Below, in pieces: positions 17,334 through 26,095 of a DNA stretch of 64,000 bases. Source of the stretch: Bacteriovoracaceae bacterium (GTDB lineage: Bacteria; Bdellovibrionota; Bacteriovoracia; Bacteriovoracales; Bacteriovoracaceae); the NCBI GenBank assembly GCA_025210745.1, contig JAOARC010000036.1, positions 1 to 64,000 on the forward strand. The letters run 5' to 3'. Each line of letters starts with the position of its first letter. Positions within the stretch are counted from its first letter, which is position 1. A program made the position numbers and the translations under genes. The notes under the pieces are model-generated. The model was not told the origin of the DNA. It ran no database searches and worked only from the letters and a program-made list of their open reading frames with translations.

Positions 17334-18065
17334 TTATCTTCTAGCTAAACATTTTTTTATAGCAGCTTGCAGCTTTCTATTATATTTAATAGCTACACCT
17401 TGATTTTTTCCTGAAGAACTTGTACATCCTCCATTTGTATGAATACCAACAATTTTTCCTGTTTTAGCATCAATAATTGAAGAACCAGAATTGCCACCCA
17501 TAGTATCAACAGAGTACTTTAAAACTTTATTCCAAAAACCGACACTTGAAACTTTCCCTTTGTGAGTTTGAAGGGTAAAGTTTTTCTCAGGGTCATCTTG
17601 ATCGAGACCATATCCAGTGATAATAACTTCACTACCTCTTTTTATACCTTCAAAAGAAACATCGTAGTAACCGTTAATTTGTCCTGGAAGCTTTCCTGTC
17701 ATTTCATTCGGTTTAAATTTAACTATGGCCCAGTCCATGCCTAGTCCATTGTACTGCATATCAATTGAATCTTTATCAATATAGTATTTATCTTCTAGAG
17801 CTGCAGCTCTTGGCATTCCTGTCTTAGTAGATAGAGGTGGGTTAAACTCAGCATAATCTAAAACTTTTTCACAGTGGCCAGCCGTAATACCACATGATTC
17901 GGAGATCATAGTAACAGTACAACCTTTGTGCTTATCACCTGTTGATAGCCTTCCAATTTTCATATTATAAGCTCTGATTCTATCGTCAGTCTCACCGCAG
18001 ATTGTTTTTTCTTGTGAAAAAATAGTAGTTGATAAAATAGTTGTAATTAATATTAGTTTAATCAT
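17334..18065 (-). CDS. Secreted trypsin-like serine protease
   Basis: 243 residues. Signal peptide of about 17 residues (MIKLILITTILSTTIFS), then a chymotrypsin-fold domain with the full triad: His64 (TAGHC), Asp111 (MDWAIVKF) and Ser193 (GGNSGSSI). Paired cysteines suggest disulfides. It would be exported by Sec and might then use a type II system such as the one at the right end of the window (inference). The next gene upstream (18130-18837) encodes another secreted protease-like protein in the same direction, 64 bp away. Confidence 0.85.
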   Translation of the reverse strand: MIKLILITTILSTTIFSQEKTICGETDDRIRAYNMKIGRLSTGDKHKGCTVTMISESCGITAGHCEKVLDYAEFNPPLSTKTGMPRAAALEDKYYIDKDSIDMQYNGLGMDWAIVKFKPNEMTGKLPGQINGYYDVSFEGIKRGSEVIITGYGLDQDDPEKNFTLQTHKGKVSSVGFWNKVLKYSVDTMGGNSGSSIIDAKTGKIVGIHTNGGCTSSSGKNQGVAIKYNRKLQAAIKKCLARR

Positions 18066-18129
18066 AAAAACTCCCTTTAGTGAATATTAATCGTACCGGG
18101 AGCTTTTTAAGATTTAAACTATAATTTTC

Positions 18130-18837
18130 TTACTTTCTAGTTGATTCAATCATTTCTTTTGCAACTTCACCTGCGATTGCTCCTACAACATAAGGAACTT
18201 CCATTCTCATTGTTGCTGATGGCCCATGTAAGAAACCAAGTAGGTGAAGCCATTCATGTACAATATTAGAGACCATTTGGTGTGTTTCAAAAGATTTGTA
18301 GAATTTCCAATTAAGTTTCATCATTTTAGAAGAGCTTGGACTAGTTGAACCAATAACTTTTTTACACCAAGTAAATGGTCTTTCATACCACTTACACACC
18401 TTTACCCATGAATTAATATTCATTTTTCCAATAGTGGCAGGGATCATTTTTTCATCGGCTTTCATAATGATGTCATAAATTTGAGATGGAGATAGTCTTT
18501 TATTCTTATTACTCCATAAATAATTCTTTTGATATCCAGGCTCTGAGTGTTCAGGCCTTACGTAACTTAGAACTCTCTTTTTAAATGCTTCACTATTTAA
18601 AACGGGCTCCAACATAGCTAGTGCTTTTACAAATTTTTTCTTTTGTTTTTTTCCAAGGTTTGATCGACTTGGAAAACTAACATTTTCAATAATAACATCT
18701 AGGTATTGGGAGTTAAATTTTTCAAAAGTTGTTTTGTTATAAGTCTTTTTATCGTACTTAAGTTCTGGTTCAACTCCAATGTGAGTTGTGGCAAATACTG
18801 ATAATGAAACTAGTGATAATAATAGAAATTTAATCAT
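18130..18837 (-). CDS. Secreted zinc metalloprotease-like protein (HExxHxxGxxH)
   Basis: 235 residues. N-terminal signal peptide (MIKFLLLSLVSLSVFA). The zinc motif HEWLHLLGFLHG (His194, Glu195, His198, Gly201, His204) is the full metzincin-type signature, so peptidase activity is likely; a downstream ATMRM could be the Met-turn. The N-terminal 180 residues match no family I can name and may include a propeptide. Neighbouring serine protease on the same strand suggests a shared role in degrading external protein. Confidence 0.7.
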   Translation of the reverse strand: MIKFLLLSLVSLSVFATTHIGVEPELKYDKKTYNKTTFEKFNSQYLDVIIENVSFPSRSNLGKKQKKKFVKALAMLEPVLNSEAFKKRVLSYVRPEHSEPGYQKNYLWSNKNKRLSPSQIYDIIMKADEKMIPATIGKMNINSWVKVCKWYERPFTWCKKVIGSTSPSSSKMMKLNWKFYKSFETHQMVSNIVHEWLHLLGFLHGPSATMRMEVPYVVGAIAGEVAKEMIESTRK

Positions 18838-18934
18838 CCTGATTCTCCTTTTAAATTTTACTTTCTGTATATAAAGGCTAATCGGATAAAACTATTTTTG
18901 ACTTATTTCGTTGGCTTTTAGAGGAAGAATTTAC

Positions 18935-19555
18935 CTAAAATGGAGATATATCCCCTGCACCAGCTCTTAGAACATCTGGAATATCATCTATAAAGCTAAC
19001 AATTGTACTTTGACCAGTAAATTCAAATTCACCAGGATCGATGATCATAGAACATATTCCTCGAAGAGAGTCTTCAAGCATATAAGAATATATTTGTTCA
19101 TCTTCACTAAAAAGACTTTTAGGAAGATTTGTTGAAATAAGAACATCTCCATGAATATCTAAAAGCTTTTCAACTAGGCTTGATGGAACAAACCTAACTC
19201 CAACTTCTTTATCTGTTTTAGATGCACTAATAATCTTGGCTATTTTTTTCTTTGCTTCAAAAATAAAAGTATAGTTTCCTGGAATACATTTTTTTAAGAT
19301 TCTAAAAGCTGTATTTTCAATAACAGCCACATCACTTGCCATTTGAATATCTTTGCAAAAGAGACTGAAGTGCTTAGATGCATTTTCTTTTTTGATCTTA
19401 TAAAGTTTATCACTAGCTCCTTTTACATAAGGATCTGCAAGAAGTATCCAATTGGTATCAGTTGGAAGACAGATAAGTTCACCTTTTTTCAAAAGGTCGC
19501 TAGCTTTTTGTAAAACTCTGTCATCAGGGTTGGATTTTATCACGTATTCGATCAT
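18935..19555 (-). CDS. Sua5/YciO/YrdC-family protein (YciO-like)
   Basis: 206 residues, one domain, as in E. coli YciO. The nucleotide-binding start GELICLPTDTNWIL, PGNYTFIF, VGVRFVPSS and the C-terminal STIVSFIDD fit the YrdC fold. True TsaC makes threonylcarbamoyl-AMP for the TsaD reaction; YciO-type members are related, but their role is less clear. Without another TsaC in view, it might be the enzyme that feeds tsaD. Single gene, divergent from the next. Confidence 0.72.
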   Translation of the reverse strand: MIEYVIKSNPDDRVLQKASDLLKKGELICLPTDTNWILLADPYVKGASDKLYKIKKENASKHFSLFCKDIQMASDVAVIENTAFRILKKCIPGNYTFIFEAKKKIAKIISASKTDKEVGVRFVPSSLVEKLLDIHGDVLISTNLPKSLFSEDEQIYSYMLEDSLRGICSMIIDPGEFEFTGQSTIVSFIDDIPDVLRAGAGDISPF

Positions 19556-19710
19556 TTAGATATTTTTCCTTATTGAGTTCCAGGTTCCAAATTAGTCTTT
19601 TTCTATGTATTTTTTACAGTTACTTCGTTTTTTCACTCTTTTGCTGTGAGTAGTCATGATATATGAGCAGATAAGCTTTATCAACCTATTGATTAATTTT
19701 GGAGTAAATT

Positions 19711-20463
19711 ATGAACAAGATATCACTTATTATTCTTTTTACGTTTTCAATAAACCAAGTCTTTGCTTTTTCTGTTTCTAGGACAGATCATCAAGTAGAT
19801 ATAGCTCTTGAAAATTTAAGCAATGAAGTTTTAACAGCTCATGAAGTAAGTGATAAGTCTAATAAGTCTCAGAAAAAGTTTATTCGTTATTTAGAAAAAG
19901 AGATAAAGAAGGTTGAAGATATGACAGGTGAACAAGAAGTTAGTTACTTAAATAAAAGACTTCTTAAACTATCTAAGAGATCAAAAAGACTTTTTAGGCA
20001 ATTACAAAGAGCTGCTAAAAATAGAAAATATACTTTAAAAGTTGCCCAAAGATCTAACCTTGATCAACAGAGTATAAAATCACTACTTGTATCTAGTTCA
20101 GAGTATTATCGCCAAGATGTAGTTGTAAAAAATATGAAAGAAGATATAGAGTCTGCTGGTGGGTACAAGGCTTACTTAGAGCAAAAAATACAAGAAATAA
20201 AAAATATTAGTGTAAGATCTACAAGTCTTTTTAGTAAAAAAAGTGGGAGATCAATAGCAGATAGTAGCATCGGTTTATTTGGAGCATTAGTTATTCTGTA
20301 TATGATGATTTCTCCTTCCATTGCAGTATTGGGATTAATAGTTGCTGCTATAGGAGGTATTGTTATGTTAGCGACAGGCGGATTAGGTTCGGCGGCTTTA
20401 TTTGTTGGTCTTGGATTAGTTGGATCGACAATTCCTGCTGGTATTTTATTTATTACTCTTTAA
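19711..20463 (+). CDS. Exported or membrane protein, unknown
   Basis: 250 residues, not recognised. Signal peptide (MNKISLIILFTFSINQVFAF), a Lys/Arg-rich helical middle (about 45-180) with heptad-like spacing, and a hydrophobic Gly-rich end (about 185-250: SIGLFGALVILYMMI, then two more segments), which would sit in the membrane. GGAG precedes the ATG. It ends at a terminator shared with convergent rarA. It may be an envelope protein; no motif gives a function. Confidence 0.6.
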   Translation: MNKISLIILFTFSINQVFAFSVSRTDHQVDIALENLSNEVLTAHEVSDKSNKSQKKFIRYLEKEIKKVEDMTGEQEVSYLNKRLLKLSKRSKRLFRQLQRAAKNRKYTLKVAQRSNLDQQSIKSLLVSSSEYYRQDVVVKNMKEDIESAGGYKAYLEQKIQEIKNISVRSTSLFSKKSGRSIADSSIGLFGALVILYMMISPSIAVLGLIVAAIGGIVMLATGGLGSAALFVGLGLVGSTIPAGILFITL

Positions 20464-20473
20464 TTAATATCAT

Positions 20474-20500
20474 ATCAGGGCATACTTTTGTTGCCCTGAT
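20474..20500. terminator. Terminator between convergent genes
   Basis: Arms ATCAGGGCA and TGCCCTGAT. On the plus strand it is followed by TTTAACTC and more T; it overlaps the rarA stop codon on the minus strand. Confidence 0.7.
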
Positions 20501-21740
20501 TTAACTCTTTAATTTTTAAGAGATAGTCTTTTTGCATTTTCTCATATCCAAGATTACCAAATTCAAAAAACTTTTCTTTTAACCCTGTGTAGTCTTGTTC
20601 CACATAATGATTAGGATAACTATGAGGATATTTATAGTTTTTCTTATCAGGGTGATGGTTTTGAAGGTGAGTGGGAACTTCAATGGTTTTATTATTTTTT
20701 ACAAAGCTTAGAGCTTCATTTATGGCCATATAGCTTGAGTTACTTTTTGGAGCATTTGCTAAATAAGCCGTAGCTTGAGCTAAAATAATTCTTGCTTCAG
20801 GCATTCCGATTGTTTTAATTCCATAGTGAGCATTGGTTGCAATAGTTAAAGCCCTAGGATCTGCGTTTCCAATATCTTCGCTTGCACTAATGATAAGTCT
20901 TCTTGCGATAAACTCAATATCTTCACCGCCATCAAGCATGACTGCTAGCCAAAAGATAGCTGCATTAGCATCAGAGCCTCTAATACTTTTTATAAAAGCA
21001 CTAATCACATCATAGTGTCTGTTACTATTTTTATCGTACTCTCTGTTTATTTCTAGATAGCTTTGTTTAATTTCATCAGTAGATAAGTTTTTAATCTTAT
21101 CTTTATTTTGAATAAGGATTTCTAGTTTTGATAAAGCAAACCTAGCGTCTCCATCACTAATATCAGCGATAAGATTAATCACATCTTTATTAATGGATGA
21201 CTCTTTATCCCTATTTGCTTTATTTAAAATATCTTTGATGGCAGATTCATTAAGTTTATTTAGCTGCCATATTTGAACTCTTGACTGGATGGCCTTATTT
21301 AAAGTTGTTTTTGGATACTCTGTAGTTGCTCCTAAAAGAATAAAGTCAGCTCTTTCTAAGTAGGGAAGTAGTGCATCTTGTTGTGACTTGTTAAACCTAT
21401 GAATTTCATCAATAAATATTATTGATTTTTTACCTTGAAGCTCGCTATTGCTAATACACTCTTTGATTAAAGCTCTAAGCTCGCTTACACCCCCTAAAAC
21501 CGCATTAAAAGTGTGAATAGGCATATCAACAGCATTTGCTATAAGGTAGCTAAGTGTTGTTTTTCCGCATCCAGCAGGTCCATGTAAGATGATATGGGAG
21601 ATATTGTTTTTATTTAGTCTTTGAATCTTGGAGCTTAAATGTTCTTGTCCATAATAATGAGCAAAGTCATCTGGTCTTTGAGTAAAAGCTAATGGCCTAT
21701 TTTGGGAGGATTCATTAAAAAGTCCAAATTGAGTGCTCAT
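20475..21740 (-). CDS. rarA: Replication-associated recombination protein A (AAA ATPase)
   Basis: 421 residues, also called MgsA. Walker A GPAGCGKTT (54-62), Walker B FIDEIH (109-114), then the RarA-type helical tetramerisation domain (EDIGNADPRALTIATNAHYG onward). It acts at stalled forks and on ssDNA/dsDNA junctions with SSB. Related to the clamp-loader ATPases, but the C-terminal part is specific to RarA/WRNIP1. Divergent from rpsU. Confidence 0.93.
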   Translation of the reverse strand: MSTQFGLFNESSQNRPLAFTQRPDDFAHYYGQEHLSSKIQRLNKNNISHIILHGPAGCGKTTLSYLIANAVDMPIHTFNAVLGGVSELRALIKECISNSELQGKKSIIFIDEIHRFNKSQQDALLPYLERADFILLGATTEYPKTTLNKAIQSRVQIWQLNKLNESAIKDILNKANRDKESSINKDVINLIADISDGDARFALSKLEILIQNKDKIKNLSTDEIKQSYLEINREYDKNSNRHYDVISAFIKSIRGSDANAAIFWLAVMLDGGEDIEFIARRLIISASEDIGNADPRALTIATNAHYGIKTIGMPEARIILAQATAYLANAPKSNSSYMAINEALSFVKNNKTIEVPTHLQNHHPDKKNYKYPHSYPNHYVEQDYTGLKEKFFEFGNLGYEKMQKDYLLKIKELNQGNKSMP

Positions 21741-21765
21741 AATGCTAGGAATTCCTTTCTTTTTG

Positions 21766-21795
21766 TTGACATGTATACCCTTTTTCGACTATTTT
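21766..21795 (+). promoter_or_regulatory. rpsU promoter
   Basis: -35 TTGACA (21766-21771, perfect), 18-bp spacer, -10 TATTTT (21790-21795). The transcript would begin near 21802, giving a leader of about 60 nt. Confidence 0.55.
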
Positions 21796-21814
21796 AGCTA
21801 ATACGAATTTAAAC

Positions 21815-21830
21815 CCAATCAGTAGATTGG
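21815..21830 (+). promoter_or_regulatory. Hairpin in the rpsU leader
   Basis: CCAATC-AGTA-GATTGG is a perfect 6-bp stem in the 5' untranslated region, about 30 nt before the start codon. It may be a site for autogenous control of S21. Confidence 0.4.
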
Positions 21831-21861
21831 CTCAATGCTTGCGAAGGGGAGGTGAATTATT

Positions 21862-22077
21862 ATGCAAAATATCTATATTAAAATCGACGAAAAAGTTGGT
21901 GTAGAAAGATCTCTAAGAAAGTTTAAAAGACTTTGTGATTCTTATGGAATCGTAAAGCAATATAGAGCTAGACAAGAGTATAAAAAGCCTTCAATCCAAG
22001 CAAAAGAAAAGTCTGAAGCTGCTGAAAAAAGAAGAAGAAAGACTAAGAGTAAAGGATTTAGAAGATCTAAAATCTAA
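21862..22077 (+). CDS. rpsU: 30S ribosomal protein S21
   Basis: 71 residues. YIKIDEKVGVERSLRKFKRLCDSYGIVKQYRARQEYKKPS is the S21 core, ending in a basic tail (EKRRRKTKSKGFRRSKI). It binds the 16S rRNA near the anti-Shine-Dalgarno end and helps initiation. The ribosome site GGGGAGG is strong; own promoter and terminator. Confidence 0.96.
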   Translation: MQNIYIKIDEKVGVERSLRKFKRLCDSYGIVKQYRARQEYKKPSIQAKEKSEAAEKRRRKTKSKGFRRSKI

Positions 22078-22085
22078 AAGAATAT

Positions 22086-22115
22086 AAGCCCACTTTTTAA
22101 AGTGGGCTTTTTTTA
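22086..22115 (+). terminator. Rho-independent terminator of rpsU
   Basis: Arms AAGCCCACTTT and AAAGTGGGCTT with a short loop and a run of T. It reaches the stop codon of the convergent gene at 22113. Confidence 0.92.
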
Positions 22116-22841
22116 TGGCTTTATTAGAACAATTTTTAAAATACTTCTCCATCTTTTGTGAATGATGTCAAATCTTTGCAAAAGGTCTTTACTCATTTGA
22201 GTTGTAACTTCATTAAATTTGGAGTTGAATTCATTCCATGCATAATTCAATCTTCCCGTATGAGAATAAAAGAACTTGTCATCATTCTTTATAGAAACAC
22301 CTTTTATGAGAGGTTTAAAAAAGTTAAAATGAACAAGAGAGAGTTTCTCGTTATTTACTAAGCTTGTTTGAAATAAGCTATTAAAAAATTGTAAGTAGAT
22401 TCTATTTAAATACATTGTTAGTTTTGATAAATCATGGATAGATATTTCTTTATGCATTTTTCCTATATAGATTATTGCTTGTGCTAGAGTTTTTTTGAGT
22501 GCTAAGTATTCATGTCGATCTGTTTTATTCTTTATTTCTACAAGTAGATTTAGAGTGTTTTCCATAAAGGACAAACAAGTTGTATTAGACCCTTTTGTGC
22601 AGAGTTTATTTGATTCAATAATTTTTCTATCTAAAATAATCATTGAGTCAAATAGTTCTGAAAGTTTAGTTTGAGCTGGAAATATTTTTATTAGGGCCTG
22701 TTTATAGTCTCTAATAATATTTTTTACTTGAGGCCTAATATAGCGGCTATAGTTTTGCTTATTATATTTGATATCTTGTTTAGAGTATCCAAAACAAAGA
22801 ATGGGGATATATATAAGAAAAAGATATATCCCTTTATTCAT
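22113..22841 (-). CDS. Exported protein, unknown
   Basis: 242 residues, not recognised. A signal peptide (MNKGIYLFLIYIPILCFG) is followed by a helical, Lys-rich domain with no motif I can name. Two cysteines (about 79, 88) could form a disulfide. Its ATG shares one base with the ileS stop (TAATG), so it is translated from the ileS mRNA. A link to IleS function is not implied. Confidence 0.6.
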   Translation of the reverse strand: MNKGIYLFLIYIPILCFGYSKQDIKYNKQNYSRYIRPQVKNIIRDYKQALIKIFPAQTKLSELFDSMIILDRKIIESNKLCTKGSNTTCLSFMENTLNLLVEIKNKTDRHEYLALKKTLAQAIIYIGKMHKEISIHDLSKLTMYLNRIYLQFFNSLFQTSLVNNEKLSLVHFNFFKPLIKGVSIKNDDKFFYSHTGRLNYAWNEFNSKFNEVTTQMSKDLLQRFDIIHKRWRSILKIVLIKP

Positions 22842-25800
22842 TACTTTGTAACCTGAACTTTTATTGGATGCTCATCAATTTTATGCTCTAGTGTATTAGT
22901 AGCTCCATTCATCTTAAAAGCAATATCAGTTGTTAGTGTTTCAGACTTTATATAAGCACTATGCTTTGTAATAATAGCCTTTAAAGTATCACTACAATCA
23001 AAAGCAAGCTTAACTCTATCTTCCACGTTAAATCCAAGATCTTTTCTTGATTTTTGGATTCTATTAACAACTTCTCTTGCAATCCCTTCATCAATAAGTT
23101 CTTGAGTAAGGTTTGTATCAAGATCAATTGAAATCCATCTGTTAGAAATAGCATTAACTCCATCTTTTGTTTCTCTGTAGATTAAAAGATCCTCTGAAGT
23201 TAGATTCGATTCTAATACTTGAATATTATTACCCGCTTCTACTTCTTTTAAAGCATTTGAATCTAAAGCTGCAATTGCAGGAAAATACTTTTTAAACTCT
23301 TTACCAAGTTTTTTACCTAATACTCTTGAATTAGGTTTAGCAAAAAGCTTGATATAGCTATCTTCATTTGTATCATACTCGACATTCTTAATATTAAGTT
23401 CAACCTTAATAAAGTCTTCTAGGGATGCAATTTTATCTAATACTTTTTTATCTTGGTGAATAACAGTAAGTCTGTTAAGAGGAGTCTTAACTTTTATATC
23501 GCTACTTGTTCTTTTTTGTCTTCCAAGTAAAACAATCTCTTGCATTCTAGTTACCGCATCTTCTAGAGAATCATCAATCATTGATTCATCAAAAAGAGGG
23601 TAGTCACATAGGTGAACTGACTGGGGCATATTTTCTTTAAAGTTTTCTTTTAGCTCTAAAAATATTGACTCTGATAAAAATGGTGCAAATGGCGCCATAA
23701 CTTTACTAAGTTCTTTTAAGCAAGTGTATAAAGTTGAATAAGCTTTTTTCTTTTCTTGCGTAAGTTCACTTCCTTCCCAAAATCTTCTTCTATTAAGTCT
23801 GATATACCAATTTGTTAAATCTTCAATAAAATCAAATAATTTTGGAACAACATTATAAAGCTTATAACTTTCCATCTCAAAAGTTACGTTTTTAATAAGA
23901 GTTTGTAGTTTCGATAAAACCCACTTATCTAGAATATTATCAGATGTCGTTAAGTGCTCATTAGCATTAAATCCATCAACCTTTGCATATGTATTAAAGA
24001 ATTTAAAAGAGTTATACCAAGGTAAAAGAGCACGTCTTACCATGTCTTTTACTCCATCATCAGTAAATTTTAGTTCTTCGCCTTTTACAAGGGCACTTGT
24101 AATAAATGTGAGTCTAAGGGCATCAGCTCCGAATTCTTCCATCAGGCTATCAGGTGCTGTGTAGTTACGAAGAGACTTACTCATTTTTTTGCCATCAGCG
24201 GCCATAACCATTCCGTTTACAATAACATTTTTAAAAGCAGGTTTATTAAATAAAGCACTACTTAAAACTGTTAGAGTGTAGAACCATCCTCTTGTTTGAT
24301 CTAATCCTTCTGCGATAAATTCCGCTGGAAAACCATTTTTGAAAACTTCTTCATTTTCAAACGGGTAGTGAAGTTGTGCATATGGCATTGAGCCTGATTC
24401 AAACCAGCAGTCAAATACTTCAGGGATTCTTTTATATACACCTTCTTCACCATCAATAGAAAAAGATATTTCATCAACAATCTCTCTGTGTAGATCGTCT
24501 ATTTCAATTCCAGAGTATTTTTTTAGATCTTCGATTGATCCAATACAAACATGATTACCAGTGGTTTCATTAGACCAGATTGGAAGAGGAGTTCCCCAAA
24601 ATCTATTTCTTGAAATGGCCCAGTCACGAGCACCCTCAAGCCATTTTCCAAAACGACCATCTTTAATATGATCAGGAACCCAGTTAATTTGAGAGTTTGA
24701 TTCAATCATCTGTTCTTTAATTGTATCAACACTTAAATACCACTGTGGCATGGCCATATAGATTAATGGAGTATCAGTTCTATAACAAAATGGATAAGAG
24801 TGAACTAATACTGATTGATGAAATAGAGATCCATTATCTTTTAGATGTTTGATAATGTCTTTATCTGCATCTTTAATAAACTTTCCAGCAAAGTCAGATA
24901 CTTCATCTGTAAATTCACCTTTAGAGTTTAGTGGGCATGCAATGGCGCTGATATTATGTTCTTTTAAAACTCTGTTATCATCTTCACCAAAAGCTGGTGC
25001 TGAGTGTACGATCCCCGTACCATCACTTGTTGTTACATAGTTATCACTAACAATTTGAAAGGCTCCATTTTGTTTTTGATCTTTAAAGTAATCAAATAAA
25101 GGAGTGTATTTTCTTCCTACAAGATCTGATCCTTTTACTTCTTTTATAACTTCAAAATCAAAACCTTTCTTATAGCTTTCTAATCTTTCTTTAGCGATAT
25201 AAATTTTTACATCTTTATTTTTTTCATGAGCTAGTACATAATCAATATCTTTATTTACGATTAATGCCATATTACTTGGAAGTGTCCATGGAGTAGTTGT
25301 CCATGCACTAAAGTATGCATCTTCATCTGTGGCTTTAAATAAAACTGTTACAGCTGGATCTTGAACGTCTTGATAGTTAGATGTTGCTTCAAAGTTTGAT
25401 AGACCAGTTTCTAAAGCCGGAGAGTAAGGAACAATTTTATTTCCTTTATAGATTAACCCTTTATCCCAACATTGTTTAAACACCCACCAAATGCTTTCCA
25501 TAAAAGATGGATCCATTGTTTTATAATCATTTTCAAAATCAACCCATCTTCCCATTCTTTCGATAGTTTTTTGCCACTGAGAAGTATAAGTTAAAACAAT
25601 TTCACGGCAAGCGTCGCAATAAGCTTTAATTCCATTTTTTTCTACATAGTCATTGGCGCTCATTCCAAATTTCTTATCAATTTGTTGTTCAATAGGAAGA
25701 CCATGAGTATCCCATCCCCAACGTCTTGATACGTATCTTCCTTTCATCGTAAAATATCTTGGAATAATATCCTTTAAAGTTGAAGCCACAAGGTGACCAT

Positions 25801-25966
25801 GGTGGGGAAGTCCTGTTGCAAATGGAGGTCCATCATAGAAAATATATGGTTCATTATCTTTTGTTTTATCTAAAGACTTTTGAAAAATATTATTTTCATT
25901 CCAAAACTTTAAGATGTTTTGTTCATTTTCTGAAAATGAAAAAGCCCCACCACTTTGCTCAGACAT
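22841..25966 (-). CDS. ileS: Isoleucyl-tRNA synthetase, eukaryote-like type
   Basis: 1041 residues. Class I signature as PHHGH (54-58) and KMSKS (about residue 595), an editing domain between (TTPWTLPSN) and the anticodon-binding domain after. The length, GPPFATGLPHHGH and the C-terminal extension, without the Cys4 zinc end of standard bacterial IleS, fit the eukaryote-like IleS2 type, which is often resistant to mupirocin. No T-box leader is visible. The small exported-protein gene is translationally coupled behind it. Confidence 0.93.
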   Translation of the reverse strand: MSEQSGGAFSFSENEQNILKFWNENNIFQKSLDKTKDNEPYIFYDGPPFATGLPHHGHLVASTLKDIIPRYFTMKGRYVSRRWGWDTHGLPIEQQIDKKFGMSANDYVEKNGIKAYCDACREIVLTYTSQWQKTIERMGRWVDFENDYKTMDPSFMESIWWVFKQCWDKGLIYKGNKIVPYSPALETGLSNFEATSNYQDVQDPAVTVLFKATDEDAYFSAWTTTPWTLPSNMALIVNKDIDYVLAHEKNKDVKIYIAKERLESYKKGFDFEVIKEVKGSDLVGRKYTPLFDYFKDQKQNGAFQIVSDNYVTTSDGTGIVHSAPAFGEDDNRVLKEHNISAIACPLNSKGEFTDEVSDFAGKFIKDADKDIIKHLKDNGSLFHQSVLVHSYPFCYRTDTPLIYMAMPQWYLSVDTIKEQMIESNSQINWVPDHIKDGRFGKWLEGARDWAISRNRFWGTPLPIWSNETTGNHVCIGSIEDLKKYSGIEIDDLHREIVDEISFSIDGEEGVYKRIPEVFDCWFESGSMPYAQLHYPFENEEVFKNGFPAEFIAEGLDQTRGWFYTLTVLSSALFNKPAFKNVIVNGMVMAADGKKMSKSLRNYTAPDSLMEEFGADALRLTFITSALVKGEELKFTDDGVKDMVRRALLPWYNSFKFFNTYAKVDGFNANEHLTTSDNILDKWVLSKLQTLIKNVTFEMESYKLYNVVPKLFDFIEDLTNWYIRLNRRRFWEGSELTQEKKKAYSTLYTCLKELSKVMAPFAPFLSESIFLELKENFKENMPQSVHLCDYPLFDESMIDDSLEDAVTRMQEIVLLGRQKRTSSDIKVKTPLNRLTVIHQDKKVLDKIASLEDFIKVELNIKNVEYDTNEDSYIKLFAKPNSRVLGKKLGKEFKKYFPAIAALDSNALKEVEAGNNIQVLESNLTSEDLLIYRETKDGVNAISNRWISIDLDTNLTQELIDEGIAREVVNRIQKSRKDLGFNVEDRVKLAFDCSDTLKAIITKHSAYIKSETLTTDIAFKMNGATNTLEHKIDEHPIKVQVTK

Positions 25967-26095
25967 ATAACTTTCCTTTTAGGTTCAATTTTTTATGTAG
26001 AAATTAGGCAAAAATTTACCAAATTTTACATATTTTGAATAGTTTAAATATTTAAAATCACGTAGACGATAAGATAGATAAGAGGACCTAAGTAT

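Noticed and set aside
25967-26095. T-box riboswitch before ileS
   Set aside because: The upstream region is short and has no T-box sequence or terminator/antiterminator pair.
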